NCBI RefSeq assembly: GCF_042681025.1
Contig: NZ_JBHUER010000004.1
Location: 310,001 to 374,000 of the forward strand
Origin: Methylopila henanensis
GTDB lineage: Bacteria > Pseudomonadota > Alphaproteobacteria > Rhizobiales > Methylopilaceae
Reading direction: 5' to 3'
DNA length: 64,000 nucleotides
In this document: one piece after another, positions 16,834 through 25,734 of the stretch
Numbering within the stretch: position 1 is the stretch's first letter
Layout of the letters: each line of letters opens with the position of its first letter
The notes under the pieces: model-generated
The model's database searches: none
Seen by the model: the letters and a program-made list of their open reading frames with translations, nothing else
What the model was told of the DNA's origin: nothing
Program-made: the position numbers and the translations under genes

Positions 16834-18625
16834 CGACGCTCACGTCATCGGTCTGGCCGCGCCCGGCGTCCGTCGCCTCTCCATCGCGGCGCCTGTCGTC
16901 GCCGCGGTCCTCGCCATGGCGGCGCTCTGGATCGCGCCGCTCTACCTCGACCCGTTCGCCGTCAACGTGCTCACCCGCTCGATGATCTACGCGGTCCTCG
17001 CCATCACGGTCGACCTGCTGTGGGGCTACATGGGGGCGCTCACGTTCGGGCAGGCCGCCTTCTTCGGCGTCGGCGCCTATGCGACCGCGATGACGCTCGG
17101 CCAGTTCGGCGGAACGCCGCAATGGATGGCCGCGGCGCTCGCCATCGCGGTCGCGGCGCCGGCGGCGCTCGGCCTCGCGGTCGGCTGGCTCTCCTTCTAC
17201 CGCCGCTCGACGGCGCTCTACGCCTCGGTCGTTTCGCTGGTGGTCCCGATCGTCGTCGTCCAGCTGATCTATTCCGGCGGCGAAGCGACCGGATCGAGCA
17301 GCGGCCTCGTCGGCTTCGACGTGCTGCCGTTCGAGATCGAGGGCTTCTTCCGGCTCGCCGCGGCCGTGCTGGTCGCCGCGACGCTGGCCGCCTGGATCTT
17401 CGTCCGCTCCGACGCCGGTCGCGCGCTGGTCGCGGTCCGCGACAACGACGCGCGCTGCGCCTATCTCGGCCTCAACCCGCGGCGCATCCAGATCGTGATG
17501 ACGACCGCGCTCGCGGGCGTCGCGGGGCTGGCGGGCTTCGTGTTCGCCAATGCGAGCGCCGTCGTCGCGCCCGAGAACGCGGGTTTTCTGTTCGGCACCG
17601 AGCTCGTGATCTGGGTCGCGCTCGGCGGCCGCGGCACGCTGCTCGGTCCGGTGCTCGGCACGATCGCGATCGACTATCTCGGCGCCAACCTCTCCGGCGA
17701 CCTGCCGTTCCTGTGGCAGCTGTTGCTCGGCGCGACCTTCGTCGCCGTGATCATCCTGCTGCCCGGCGGCCTTGCGGAGATCGCCAGACGCGGCCTCGCT
17801 CTGCTGCCGTCCGGGCGCGCGGAAGGCTTCGCCCCGAAGCTCGCCGCCCGCGCGCTGAGACCCGCCGAAACGGCCTCCGATCGCCCGCTGCTGAAGGTTT
17901 CAGGCCTCGCGAAATCCTATGGCAGCCTCAAGGTGCTCGAGAACATCGACCTGGAGGTCCGGGCCGGCGAACTCGTCAGCCTCGTCGGCCCCAACGGCGC
18001 CGGCAAGACGACCCTGATGCGGTGCCTCAGCGACGGAACCGAGCCGATCGACGGCGCGATCGCGATCGGCGAAGTCCCGATCTCCGGCCTTTCGCCGAAC
18101 CGGATCGTCGCGCTCGGCGTCGGCCGCAAGTTCCAGGTCGCGAGCGTGTTCGAGAGCCTCACCGTCGCGGACTGCCTGCTGCTCGCCCGCGCCTCGCAGG
18201 ACGGCCTCAGCCTCGTCGGACGGCGCGCGACGCTGAACCTGCCGCAGGCCGCGCTCGACGTCATGCGCATGACCGGGCTCGACCGTATGCTGGCGACCCC
18301 CGTGCGGCTGCTCTCGCATGGCCAGAAGCAGGCTCTCGAACTCTCGATGGTGGTGGCGCTAGAGCCCCGCGTCATCCTGCTCGACGAACCGACCGCGGGG
18401 CTCACCAAAGCCGAGCGCACCACCATCGGCGCGGTGCTGAAGTCGCTCACCAAAGACTTCGGCGTCGCCGCGGTGCTGGTCGAGCACGATCTCGACTTCG
18501 TGCGCGAGATCTCGTCGCGCATCGTCGTGCTGCACCAGGGCCGGCTCGTGCTCGACGGCACGGTGGACGAGGTCGTCAATTCCGAGCTGGTGAAAACCAT
18601 CTATTCCGGAGGCGGCCATGACTGA
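16826..18625 (+). CDS. Fused LivM-type permease and LivG-type ATPase
   Basis: A single 599-residue chain. Residues 1-330 form a LivM-like membrane domain (VDLLWGYMGALTFGQAAFFGVGAYA), and residues 355-595 an ABC ATPase with Walker A GPNGAGKTT, signature LSHGQKQALEL and Walker B VILLDEPTAGL. These are normally two proteins, as in the urt operon of this same window. The join is a short Pro/Ala/Arg-rich linker with no stop. The GTG start overlaps the livH-type stop, and the end overlaps the next ATG by 8 bases. Confidence 0.85.
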   Translation: MRNDAHVIGLAAPGVRRLSIAAPVVAAVLAMAALWIAPLYLDPFAVNVLTRSMIYAVLAITVDLLWGYMGALTFGQAAFFGVGAYATAMTLGQFGGTPQWMAAALAIAVAAPAALGLAVGWLSFYRRSTALYASVVSLVVPIVVVQLIYSGGEATGSSSGLVGFDVLPFEIEGFFRLAAAVLVAATLAAWIFVRSDAGRALVAVRDNDARCAYLGLNPRRIQIVMTTALAGVAGLAGFVFANASAVVAPENAGFLFGTELVIWVALGGRGTLLGPVLGTIAIDYLGANLSGDLPFLWQLLLGATFVAVIILLPGGLAEIARRGLALLPSGRAEGFAPKLAARALRPAETASDRPLLKVSGLAKSYGSLKVLENIDLEVRAGELVSLVGPNGAGKTTLMRCLSDGTEPIDGAIAIGEVPISGLSPNRIVALGVGRKFQVASVFESLTVADCLLLARASQDGLSLVGRRATLNLPQAALDVMRMTGLDRMLATPVRLLSHGQKQALELSMVVALEPRVILLDEPTAGLTKAERTTIGAVLKSLTKDFGVAAVLVEHDLDFVREISSRIVVLHQGRLVLDGTVDEVVNSELVKTIYSGGGHD

Positions 18626-19349
18626 GGCGGCTCGCAAGCTCGCGCCGCAAGGCGGCGAACTCGAACTTCGGGACGTCGCGAGCGGCTATGGCGCGATCAC
18701 GGTGGTGAAGGGCGTGTCGCTGCGCGTGCGCCCGGGAGAGATCGTGGCGCTGCTCGGCAAGAACGGCATGGGCAAGACCACCACGCTGAAGACGATCCTC
18801 GGCATGGTCCCGCTGCGCGGCGGCTCGATCGCGGTCGACGGCGTTTCGGTCGCGGGTCTTACGCCGACGAAGCTGGCGTCGCTCGGCGTCGGCTACGCGC
18901 CGCAGGAGCAACCGCTGTTCCAGGACATGACGATCCGCGACAATCTCCGTCTCGCGGTCGCGAGCGACAGGCGGCTGCCGGCGGCGCTCGACGCCGGGTT
19001 CGGCTACTTTCCGTTCCTGAAGGACCGGCTGGCGCAGCGCGCCGGGACCCTGTCGGGCGGCGAACAGAAGATGCTGATCCTCGCCCGCGCGCTGATGCTG
19101 AAGCCGCGCCTGCTGCTGATCGACGAGATCTCGGAAGGGCTGCAGCCTTCGGTGATCGACAGGATCGCCTCCGTGCTTCTCAGCGAGCGCGACGCCGGCG
19201 GCGCGAGCATCCTGATCGTCGAGCAGAACCTCGACTTCGCCCTCCGCGTCGCGGACCGCTGGGCGGTGCTGAAGCTCGGCGAGATCGACGACGAAGGCCC
19301 CGCCGAGCCGCAGGCCCGCGACCGGGTTCTGCGGCACCTGAGCGTGTGA
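18618..19349 (+). CDS. LivF-type ABC transporter ATP-binding protein
   Basis: Second ATPase of the amide-linked transporter, 243 residues, with Walker A GKNGMGKTT, signature LSGGEQKMLILA and Walker B LLLIDEISEGLQPS. The ATG overlaps the fused gene's stop in ATGACTGA. It ends the operon. No clear intrinsic terminator is visible after it. Confidence 0.87.
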   Translation: MTEAARKLAPQGGELELRDVASGYGAITVVKGVSLRVRPGEIVALLGKNGMGKTTTLKTILGMVPLRGGSIAVDGVSVAGLTPTKLASLGVGYAPQEQPLFQDMTIRDNLRLAVASDRRLPAALDAGFGYFPFLKDRLAQRAGTLSGGEQKMLILARALMLKPRLLLIDEISEGLQPSVIDRIASVLLSERDAGGASILIVEQNLDFALRVADRWAVLKLGEIDDEGPAEPQARDRVLRHLSV

Positions 19350-19651
19350 CCCGAGCGCGGCCCCGATCGACGATCCCGCGCTCGCAGGCCCGGTTTCGAA
19401 GATCAGGGCGGCCACCGCCGGAGGCGCGCCCCTCCATCGCCGATCACGCCGCTCAGGGACCGCGCGTCGCGAAAGCATGGCCGTGCCTCGTAGGGTCCGA
19501 CGCCGTTCTGGCCGCCCCCGCGCCCGGCGAGGCGCCGAAAGACCTTGGATTTACGAACGACGCGCGGTTGTGGAAGCCTTGGACGGCTGCGCGGCGCGGA
19601 CGCCGGCCAACCCGCGATTGTTCGTAAGGATCTGACAGATAAGGGAAGTGC
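19350..19651. other. Intergenic region before tRNA-Arg
   Basis: About 300 bases between the transporter operon and the tRNA on the other strand. I see no gene, repeat or clear terminator. Confidence 0.6.
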
Positions 19652-19773
<122 letters not shown>

Positions 19774-19897
19774 AGGGAAGCGCGCCGACGGGGACGAGGC
19801 GGGCGCGCCGTGGACCGATCGTGGGCGCGCCGCGCAATAGCGATGTGGACGAGGCGTGGACGCGACCTAGCGGTATCCACCATTATCAGCCATCGAC

Positions 19898-21031
19898 CTA
19901 CGTGGACGGCCAAGCAAGGCCAAAGCTCGCGATCGACAGTTCACTCAAAAATTTCTCATGGGGATCGGCGAGATCGACCGACTCGAAAACGATGCGGGCA
20001 AGCGTTTCCGCGATGATTTGGCACTCGTTGACGTTGCCCCAGCTAGACGAGCGGTTTCCAGTGTGAATAGTCTGAGAACGAAAGCCGTAGAGACGCTTAA
20101 TTGATTTGGCGACCTGCGCTCGCATCTCCATATCATTTGTCCACAAAACGGCTACGTTCCGCGCCATATTCTGAACGACCGGTGCAGATGAGTCGTTTCC
20201 TGTTACCAGTGCTTCAATTGCGGTGAAAAAGAACATTAAACGCTCTGATCGATCATCGGCCTGCCGGCCTCTCGTCAGCCAGCCTAAACATTGGCCCAGG
20301 CGCTCCGCCATTGTGCCGCTCTGTTGATCCAAAATCGCACCAAATTTTGGAGCCAGCTCAGCGCTCTCTATTCGAGCCTTTTCCTTTTCGTTTATGGTAT
20401 AAAATGCCTTAGTGTAATGGTCTCCAAGCGTTAGACCCTTCTCGTGGAATATAACTCTGGGCTTAATATTCCGAGGTGGATTTATTGGGTGCCATTCTAG
20501 CGTTCCGAATGATGGAAAAAAAGGTTCACCATCCTCGACGGCCAAGCGAATAGCACTCGTAGCAACGTCGATAAGCCATTTTGCCTCCTCATCCACATTT
20601 TCTTTCAAAGCATTGACGCGCACTAACCAGCAAACTGGATGAAGAGACACAATCAAGGGATCAGAAAATTCAACAGAGAAGCCGGTCGCGCAAACGAGTT
20701 TTACCCTCGGATCGATTGGCCTTGCAGAAAGTTCCGAAATAACCTTGTCGCAGTCATAGATACTGACGGATCCAATTTTCAATTCGCTAACGCCGTTTGA
20801 AAGCACAATCAAATTATTTGGAGCAAGATAATCGTAATTCTCATCGGCAATCGAGAAAAGTGATTTGGCCAGATGATCGGCTACTTTGTCTGGATTTTCT
20901 CCTAGATGCTGCTGCGCTATAGACAGCGCGCGGTCTCTGATTGCTTTATCATGTCCATGCTTAGGGCCAAGGTGCTTGGAGAAAATCCGAAAGCTCTTTG
21001 AGCGATCGCTGTAATTCATCATTAAAATCAT
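19898..21031 (-). CDS. HEPN-domain protein (probably the larger part of a frameshifted gene)
   Basis: A 377-residue AT-rich gene. The C-terminal part has an abortive-infection-type HEPN pattern: ERLMFFFTAIEALVTG followed by FRSQTIHTG, an R-x4-H motif (Arg318, His323) that is the RNase active site of HEPN families. The rest is unknown. No ribosome site precedes the first ATG at 21031, while an upstream frame with a good ribosome site runs from 21179 to 20961. I suspect one gene broken by a frameshift in 20961-21031. It may be a defence RNase, but function is inferred from the motif and the island context. Confidence 0.6.
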   Translation of the reverse strand: MILMMNYSDRSKSFRIFSKHLGPKHGHDKAIRDRALSIAQQHLGENPDKVADHLAKSLFSIADENYDYLAPNNLIVLSNGVSELKIGSVSIYDCDKVISELSARPIDPRVKLVCATGFSVEFSDPLIVSLHPVCWLVRVNALKENVDEEAKWLIDVATSAIRLAVEDGEPFFPSFGTLEWHPINPPRNIKPRVIFHEKGLTLGDHYTKAFYTINEKEKARIESAELAPKFGAILDQQSGTMAERLGQCLGWLTRGRQADDRSERLMFFFTAIEALVTGNDSSAPVVQNMARNVAVLWTNDMEMRAQVAKSIKRLYGFRSQTIHTGNRSSSWGNVNECQIIAETLARIVFESVDLADPHEKFLSELSIASFGLAWPST

Positions 21032-21179
21032 AGACTGTTGAATTTATCATTGCAAAAACGCCATTATCAAATATGCGCCTCGCGTCCTCTGCCGTCTCAG
21101 CCGCTGACGAACTAAAAACATCAAAAAATGCTATTGTTAACCGTCGTCCATTTTTAAAATTTTCTTTATTAACGTTCAA
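20961..21179 (-). CDS. Small frame upstream of, and overlapping, the HEPN gene
   Basis: 72 codons from a TTG with GGAG seven bases upstream. The product is mixed and helical and ends with LKELSDFLQAPWP. It overlaps the HEPN frame by 71 bases. Joining the two at the stop would give a continuous protein running into KHGHDKAIRDRAL, so this may be the true N-terminus of the HEPN protein rather than a separate gene. Confidence 0.4.
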   Translation of the reverse strand: MNVNKENFKNGRRLTIAFFDVFSSSAAETAEDARRIFDNGVFAMINSTVYDFNDELQRSLKELSDFLQAPWP

Positions 21180-21223
21180 GGGAGGTCTCCACGAGTTTTT
21201 TTCATAGAGGTTGGTCGTGTCTA

Positions 21224-22051
21224 TTAGATGAAACCATCAATCGTTACCCCTCGCACGACGGCGGCCAACCTGAGCCTCGTCCTCACATCAGGGCTAACCG
21301 GGACGATCATATAGCCAGTCTTGAGGTCCCCGATCATGACCGAGCCCGCGCGCGACTTCACAAGCCACTGGTAGCCGACCAGCGCGCAGATGACCGCGTC
21401 GAGCTTGTCCTGGTCGGCCTTCCGCGGCTTCTCAATCGCCGTAGCCTTCTCGGCCCAGTTCGCTATGCCCGCGAGGCCCTCGACCAGCGCAAAGCGCGAG
21501 ACTGCCGCCAGCACGCCTCGCCAATGCTCAAGCTTGAACGTCTTGCGCCGGTCAGGATTGTAGCGCGGCCCAAGCTTGTAGCCGAAGTAAGCCGCCTCGA
21601 GCGTCGGCAGCGCCATGGCGGGGAAGGCCTCAATCAGGAACAAACCGTAGGCCGCCGACCGGGCGCCTTCGGGATCTTCGATCGCGCCGAGCGCCTCCTT
21701 GAAGCGCCAGATCGGCGCGGCGTCGTCGAACATGCCGATCTTCGAGCGGTTCGCCGGCTGCACGCCGCCGCCGAGCCATGAGATCAGCGAGCCGGCAACG
21801 CGGTCCACCGGCCTGCAGCTCGAGGCGTTGGGCACGATGGTCGGTTGGTCCAGCGCGACAAGGCAGCGTTCGCTGTGGCGCTGCTCCTCGCGGATGAACT
21901 CGAGCGCTTGTGCGAAGGACGCAAGTAGCGGCTCGATGAACTTCAAGCGCCCGCCATCCGTCAGCCGGATCGCGCAGACCGCGCCGGGCGCCGTGGGTTT
22001 GTCGACCCACGCGGAGTCGAAGCCGATGATGCTCGTCGTCGCTGCAACCAT
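21224..22051 (-). CDS. DUF429 (predicted RNase H-like) protein
   Basis: 275 residues beginning MVAATTSIIGFDSAWVDKP, with GGAGAGG upstream. The GFDSAW start, the internal LVALDQPTIVPN, and the C-terminal KADQDKLDAVICALVGY are the conserved acidic blocks of DUF429, a predicted RNase H-like nuclease family. An ATG at 22132 is possible but would run almost to hsdM and adds an Arg-rich stretch. The gene is divergent from hsdM, 84 bases apart. Its role is unknown; membership in the defence module is inference. Confidence 0.75.
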   Translation of the reverse strand: MVAATTSIIGFDSAWVDKPTAPGAVCAIRLTDGGRLKFIEPLLASFAQALEFIREEQRHSERCLVALDQPTIVPNASSCRPVDRVAGSLISWLGGGVQPANRSKIGMFDDAAPIWRFKEALGAIEDPEGARSAAYGLFLIEAFPAMALPTLEAAYFGYKLGPRYNPDRRKTFKLEHWRGVLAAVSRFALVEGLAGIANWAEKATAIEKPRKADQDKLDAVICALVGYQWLVKSRAGSVMIGDLKTGYMIVPVSPDVRTRLRLAAVVRGVTIDGFI

Positions 22052-22135
22052 CGTGTCGCCTCTCCGCACTACCCCCCTTGGCCGGTCCCTTCTAGCATCC
22101 CGCGCGAATGGCATAACTGAATCGGGCGACATGGC

Positions 22136-23710
22136 ATGCTAACGGGCGAACTCAGGTCCAAGATCGACGCCGTCTGGAACGCGTTCTGGTCGGGCGGCAT
22201 CGCCAATCCGCTCGAGGTCATCGAGCAGATCACCTACCTGCTGTTCATCCGCGGTCTCGACGACGTCCACACGCTCGCCGAGAACAAGGCCAACCGGCTC
22301 GGCAAGCCGATGGAGCGGCGCGTGTTCCCGGAAGGGCGCGACGACATCGGCAAGGACGGCGGCCTCCCTTACGAGGAGATGCGCTGGTCGCGGTTCCGCA
22401 ACAAGGCGCCGGCGCAGATGTTCGAGATCGTCGCCGACCACGTCTTCCCCTTCATCCGCGTAATGGCCGGCGCGGACACCTCGCATGCGGCGCACATGAA
22501 GGACGCGCGCTTCACCATCCCCACGCCGGGACTCTTGGCGAAGGTGGTCGACCTCCTCGCCGACATCCCCATGGAGGACCGCGACACCAAGGGCGACCTT
22601 TACGAATACATGCTTTCGAAGATCGCGAGCGCCGGCCAGAACGGGCAGTTCCGCACGCCGCGACACATCATCGAGCTGATGGTCGAGATGACGGCGCCAG
22701 GTCCGAAGGACGTCATCTGCGACCCGGCATCGGGCACCTGCGGCTTCCTCGTCGGCGCCGGCGAATATCTGCGCGAGAACCACCCAGAGATCTTCCGTGA
22801 CGAGACGCTGCGCAGGCACTTCCACGAGGGCATGTTCCACGGCTTCGACTTCGACGGCACGATGCTGCGCATCGGCTCGATGAACATGCTGCTGCACGGC
22901 GTCGAGAAGCCGGACATCCGCTACAAGGATTCGTTGGCCGAAGAACACGGCGGCGACAGCGACCGCTACTCGCTCGTCCTCGCCAACCCGCCCTTCGCCG
23001 GCTCGCTCGACTACGAGACGACCGCCAAGGACCTGCAGAAGATCGTCAAGACCAAGAAGACCGAGCTGCTCTTCCTCGCGCTGTTCCTGAAGCTTCTGAA
23101 GCCGGGAGGGCGTGCGGCCGTCATCGTGCCGGACGGCGTGCTGTTCGGCTCCTCCACGGCGCACAAGGCGATTAGAAAAATGCTGGTGGAGGACCACCGG
23201 CTGGACGGGATCGTGAAGCTGCCGTCCGGCGTGTTCCGGCCCTATGCGGGCGTCTCGACCGCGATCCTGCTGTTCACCAAGACGAACTCCGGCGGCACGG
23301 ATTTCGTGTGGTTCTACGACCTCAAGGCCGATGGCTTCTCGCTGGACGACAAGCGCACGGCGCTGCTGCCGGCAGAGAAGCAGGGCGTGAACCCGGGCAA
23401 GCGCGAGGGCTCGACCTGGGTGAGCCTGACGCTCGACGACGCGGAGGCCGCGAAGAACGACCTGCCGGACGCCGCACGGCGCTGGGCGGAGCGGGCGGGG
23501 ACGGAGCGCGAGCGGGCGCGCACCGAGCAGAGCTTCTGCGTGCCCAAGGCCGAGATCGCGGCGGCCGACTACGACCTCTCGCTCAACCGCTACAAGGAGG
23601 TGGTGCACGAGGCCGCCGAGCATCGCGCGCCGAAGGAGATCATCGCGGAGCTGCGCGCGCTGGAGCGGGAGATTTCGGAAGGACTGGATGAGCTGGAGGC
23701 GATGCTTTGA
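22136..23710 (+). CDS. hsdM: Type I restriction-modification methyltransferase subunit HsdM
   Basis: N6-adenine methyltransferase of 524 residues. The N-terminal helical domain (about 1-130) contains ITYLLFIRGLDD. The SAM-binding motif DPASGTCGFLVGAG is near residue 200, and the catalytic NPPF motif is in LANPPFAGSLDY near 285. The C-terminal tail is a coiled coil that contacts HsdS. The stop overlaps the hsdS TTG start. This is a complete modification subunit. Confidence 0.93.
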   Translation: MLTGELRSKIDAVWNAFWSGGIANPLEVIEQITYLLFIRGLDDVHTLAENKANRLGKPMERRVFPEGRDDIGKDGGLPYEEMRWSRFRNKAPAQMFEIVADHVFPFIRVMAGADTSHAAHMKDARFTIPTPGLLAKVVDLLADIPMEDRDTKGDLYEYMLSKIASAGQNGQFRTPRHIIELMVEMTAPGPKDVICDPASGTCGFLVGAGEYLRENHPEIFRDETLRRHFHEGMFHGFDFDGTMLRIGSMNMLLHGVEKPDIRYKDSLAEEHGGDSDRYSLVLANPPFAGSLDYETTAKDLQKIVKTKKTELLFLALFLKLLKPGGRAAVIVPDGVLFGSSTAHKAIRKMLVEDHRLDGIVKLPSGVFRPYAGVSTAILLFTKTNSGGTDFVWFYDLKADGFSLDDKRTALLPAEKQGVNPGKREGSTWVSLTLDDAEAAKNDLPDAARRWAERAGTERERARTEQSFCVPKAEIAAADYDLSLNRYKEVVHEAAEHRAPKEIIAELRALEREISEGLDELEAML

Positions 23711-24843
23711 GCTTCGTGTCGCTTGGTGATGTCGCCGACGTCTTTAATGGCAAAACGCCGGCTAAATCAGAACAACGCGAAGCGGGGCATCCGGTGCTGA
23801 AGATACGGGATGTCGACGATGGCGGCCGCTTTAGAGAAAAATTTGGATCGTTCGTCGACCAAGACTATGCGTCTCAATTCAGTAAGAAACAGGTTCTGCC
23901 TGGCGATACCCTAATTCTAAATGCGGCTCATAATGCTGATTACGTCGGTTCAAAGAGCTTTTTTGCCACGGAAGACGTCAGGGGCGCTTTGGCAACGGGC
24001 GAATGGTTGCTCGTTCGCCCCAATCACCGACGACTCGATCCCGGCTTCGCCCACTACTGGCTGACGAGCGCGGCTGCTCAGGCAGCCATCCGCGATCAAG
24101 TCAAAGGAATCCATCTTTACCCAAAGGATGTCGCACGGCTCAACATCCCGCTCCCGCCGCTCGACGAGCAGCGGCGGCTCGCGGCGATCCTGGACAAGGC
24201 GGACGCGCTGCGCCGGAAGCGTAAGCGCGCGCTGGAGTTGCTCGACGGGCTGACGCAGTCGATCTTTCTGGAGATGTTTGGTGACATCGCCTGTGGCGGG
24301 AACTCAATCAAAAAGAAAGCGGAGTTCAATACTCATGATTGGCATGAAGGTATCATCGGAGACCAAATTGTGCTTCAGCGCGGTAAGGACATAACTAAAA
24401 AGGAGGCAATTTTTGGAGATGTTCCAGTAATTTCTTCCGGCGGAATCTCGTTTTACCATAACGAAAAAATTGCTCCCGGCCCAGGCGTCTTACTTGGAAG
24501 AAAGGGTTCCGTGGGAAATGTTCATTTTACAGACACCGATTTTTGGCCCCACGATACCACACTCTACGTTAAGGAATTCAGAGGAAATTTGCCGGAGTTC
24601 GTATACTGTTATTTCAAGCGCTTTCCTATTGAAAATTATGAAGCTAGCGCTGCGAATCCTAGTCTAAATCGAAACAATATTCATCCTGTCAAAACTTTAT
24701 GGCCGAAATTGAATTTACAGGAACGTTTTTCATCGCGGCTGCGAAAGGTTTGGCTCGGAATAAATAATGCAACCGCACAATTGGCCAGTTCTGAAGCCCT
24801 CTTTGCCTCCCTCCAGCACCGCGCATTCTCCGGCCAGCTTTAG
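23707..24843 (+). CDS. hsdS: Type I restriction-modification specificity subunit HsdS
   Basis: 378 residues with two target-recognition domains and conserved helical spacers: TRD1 at about residues 1-140, spacer PLPPLDEQRRLAAILDKADALRRKRKRAL, TRD2 at about 195-350 and a C-terminal repeat. The TTG start at 23707 overlaps the hsdM stop; a GTG at 23716 is possible. The stretch 24300-24840 is clearly more AT-rich than the spacer before it, suggesting TRD2 was acquired separately. Confidence 0.9.
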   Translation: MSFVSLGDVADVFNGKTPAKSEQREAGHPVLKIRDVDDGGRFREKFGSFVDQDYASQFSKKQVLPGDTLILNAAHNADYVGSKSFFATEDVRGALATGEWLLVRPNHRRLDPGFAHYWLTSAAAQAAIRDQVKGIHLYPKDVARLNIPLPPLDEQRRLAAILDKADALRRKRKRALELLDGLTQSIFLEMFGDIACGGNSIKKKAEFNTHDWHEGIIGDQIVLQRGKDITKKEAIFGDVPVISSGGISFYHNEKIAPGPGVLLGRKGSVGNVHFTDTDFWPHDTTLYVKEFRGNLPEFVYCYFKRFPIENYEASAANPSLNRNNIHPVKTLWPKLNLQERFSSRLRKVWLGINNATAQLASSEALFASLQHRAFSGQL

Positions 24844-24845
24844 CC

Positions 24846-25679
24846 ATGCTCGAAGACCTGGCCGGCAGCGACTGGACGAACGAGCAAGTCGACCTGATCG
24901 TCGCCGACTACTTCGACATGCTGGGGCTGGAGCTGAGCGGAAAGCCCTTCGTCAAAGCGCAGCGCAACGCCGCGCTGCAGGCGCTCACCGGGCGCAGCCG
25001 CGGCTCGATCGAGTTCAAGCACCAGAACATCAGCGCCGTGCTATTGCGGCTCGGCATCCCCTGGATCCAGGGCTTTAAGCCAAGGGCGAACTTCCAGCGC
25101 GCGCTGGTCGACGGCGTCGAGCGCCATCTTGCCGCCAGGCCGGCGCTGTTCGAAAACCCGGTCGCGACCGTCGCGCCGACAGGGCTGGCCGAACAGACAA
25201 GCCTGTTCTTCGAGGCGCCGCCGACGCCGGGCTTCGAGCCGACGCCTGCGCCACTGGAGCGGATCGTGAAAAAGTTCGATTCGGCGCTGCGGGACGCGCG
25301 CAACCGCGCGCTTGGCCGGCAGGGCGAGGAGCGCATCTTCTTCCACGAGCAGGCGAGCTTGCGCGCCGCCGGCCGGACCGATCTCGCGCGCGCCGTGCGC
25401 TGGGTTTCCCAAGAAGATGGCGACGGCGCCGGCTTCGACATCCGCTCCTTCGACCTCGCCGGGCGCGAGCGGCTGATCGAGGTCAAGACGACGGTGGGGC
25501 AGAGCACGACGCCGTTCTTCCTCTCCGAGAACGAGCGCGCCTTCGCCGAAGAGCGACCCGACGCCTTCCGAATCGCACGGCTCCACGACTTCGCACGCCA
25601 GCCCCGCGCCTTCGAGCTCGCGCCGCCGCTCGACACATGCGTGATGTTGCGCGCCGCGACGTGGCGTGCGGAGTTTTAA
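24846..25679 (+). CDS. DUF3883 nuclease-like protein inside the hsd operon
   Basis: 277 residues. The N-terminal half (IVADYFDMLGLELSGK ... RGSIEFKHQNISAVLLRLG) is typical of DUF3883-containing proteins. The C-terminal DUF3883 domain has GAGFDIRSFD followed by RLIEVKTT, a D ... E-x-K pattern like PD-(D/E)XK nucleases. It starts 3 bases after the hsdS stop and ends 55 bases before hsdR, so it is co-expressed with them. It may add nuclease or regulatory activity to the restriction system; that role is not established here. Confidence 0.75.
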   Translation: MLEDLAGSDWTNEQVDLIVADYFDMLGLELSGKPFVKAQRNAALQALTGRSRGSIEFKHQNISAVLLRLGIPWIQGFKPRANFQRALVDGVERHLAARPALFENPVATVAPTGLAEQTSLFFEAPPTPGFEPTPAPLERIVKKFDSALRDARNRALGRQGEERIFFHEQASLRAAGRTDLARAVRWVSQEDGDGAGFDIRSFDLAGRERLIEVKTTVGQSTTPFFLSENERAFAEERPDAFRIARLHDFARQPRAFELAPPLDTCVMLRAATWRAEF

Positions 25680-25734
25680 GTTACGAGATACCTTGCAACT
25701 TGCGATTTCAGCGACCGCCGGGCAGCCTGACGCC

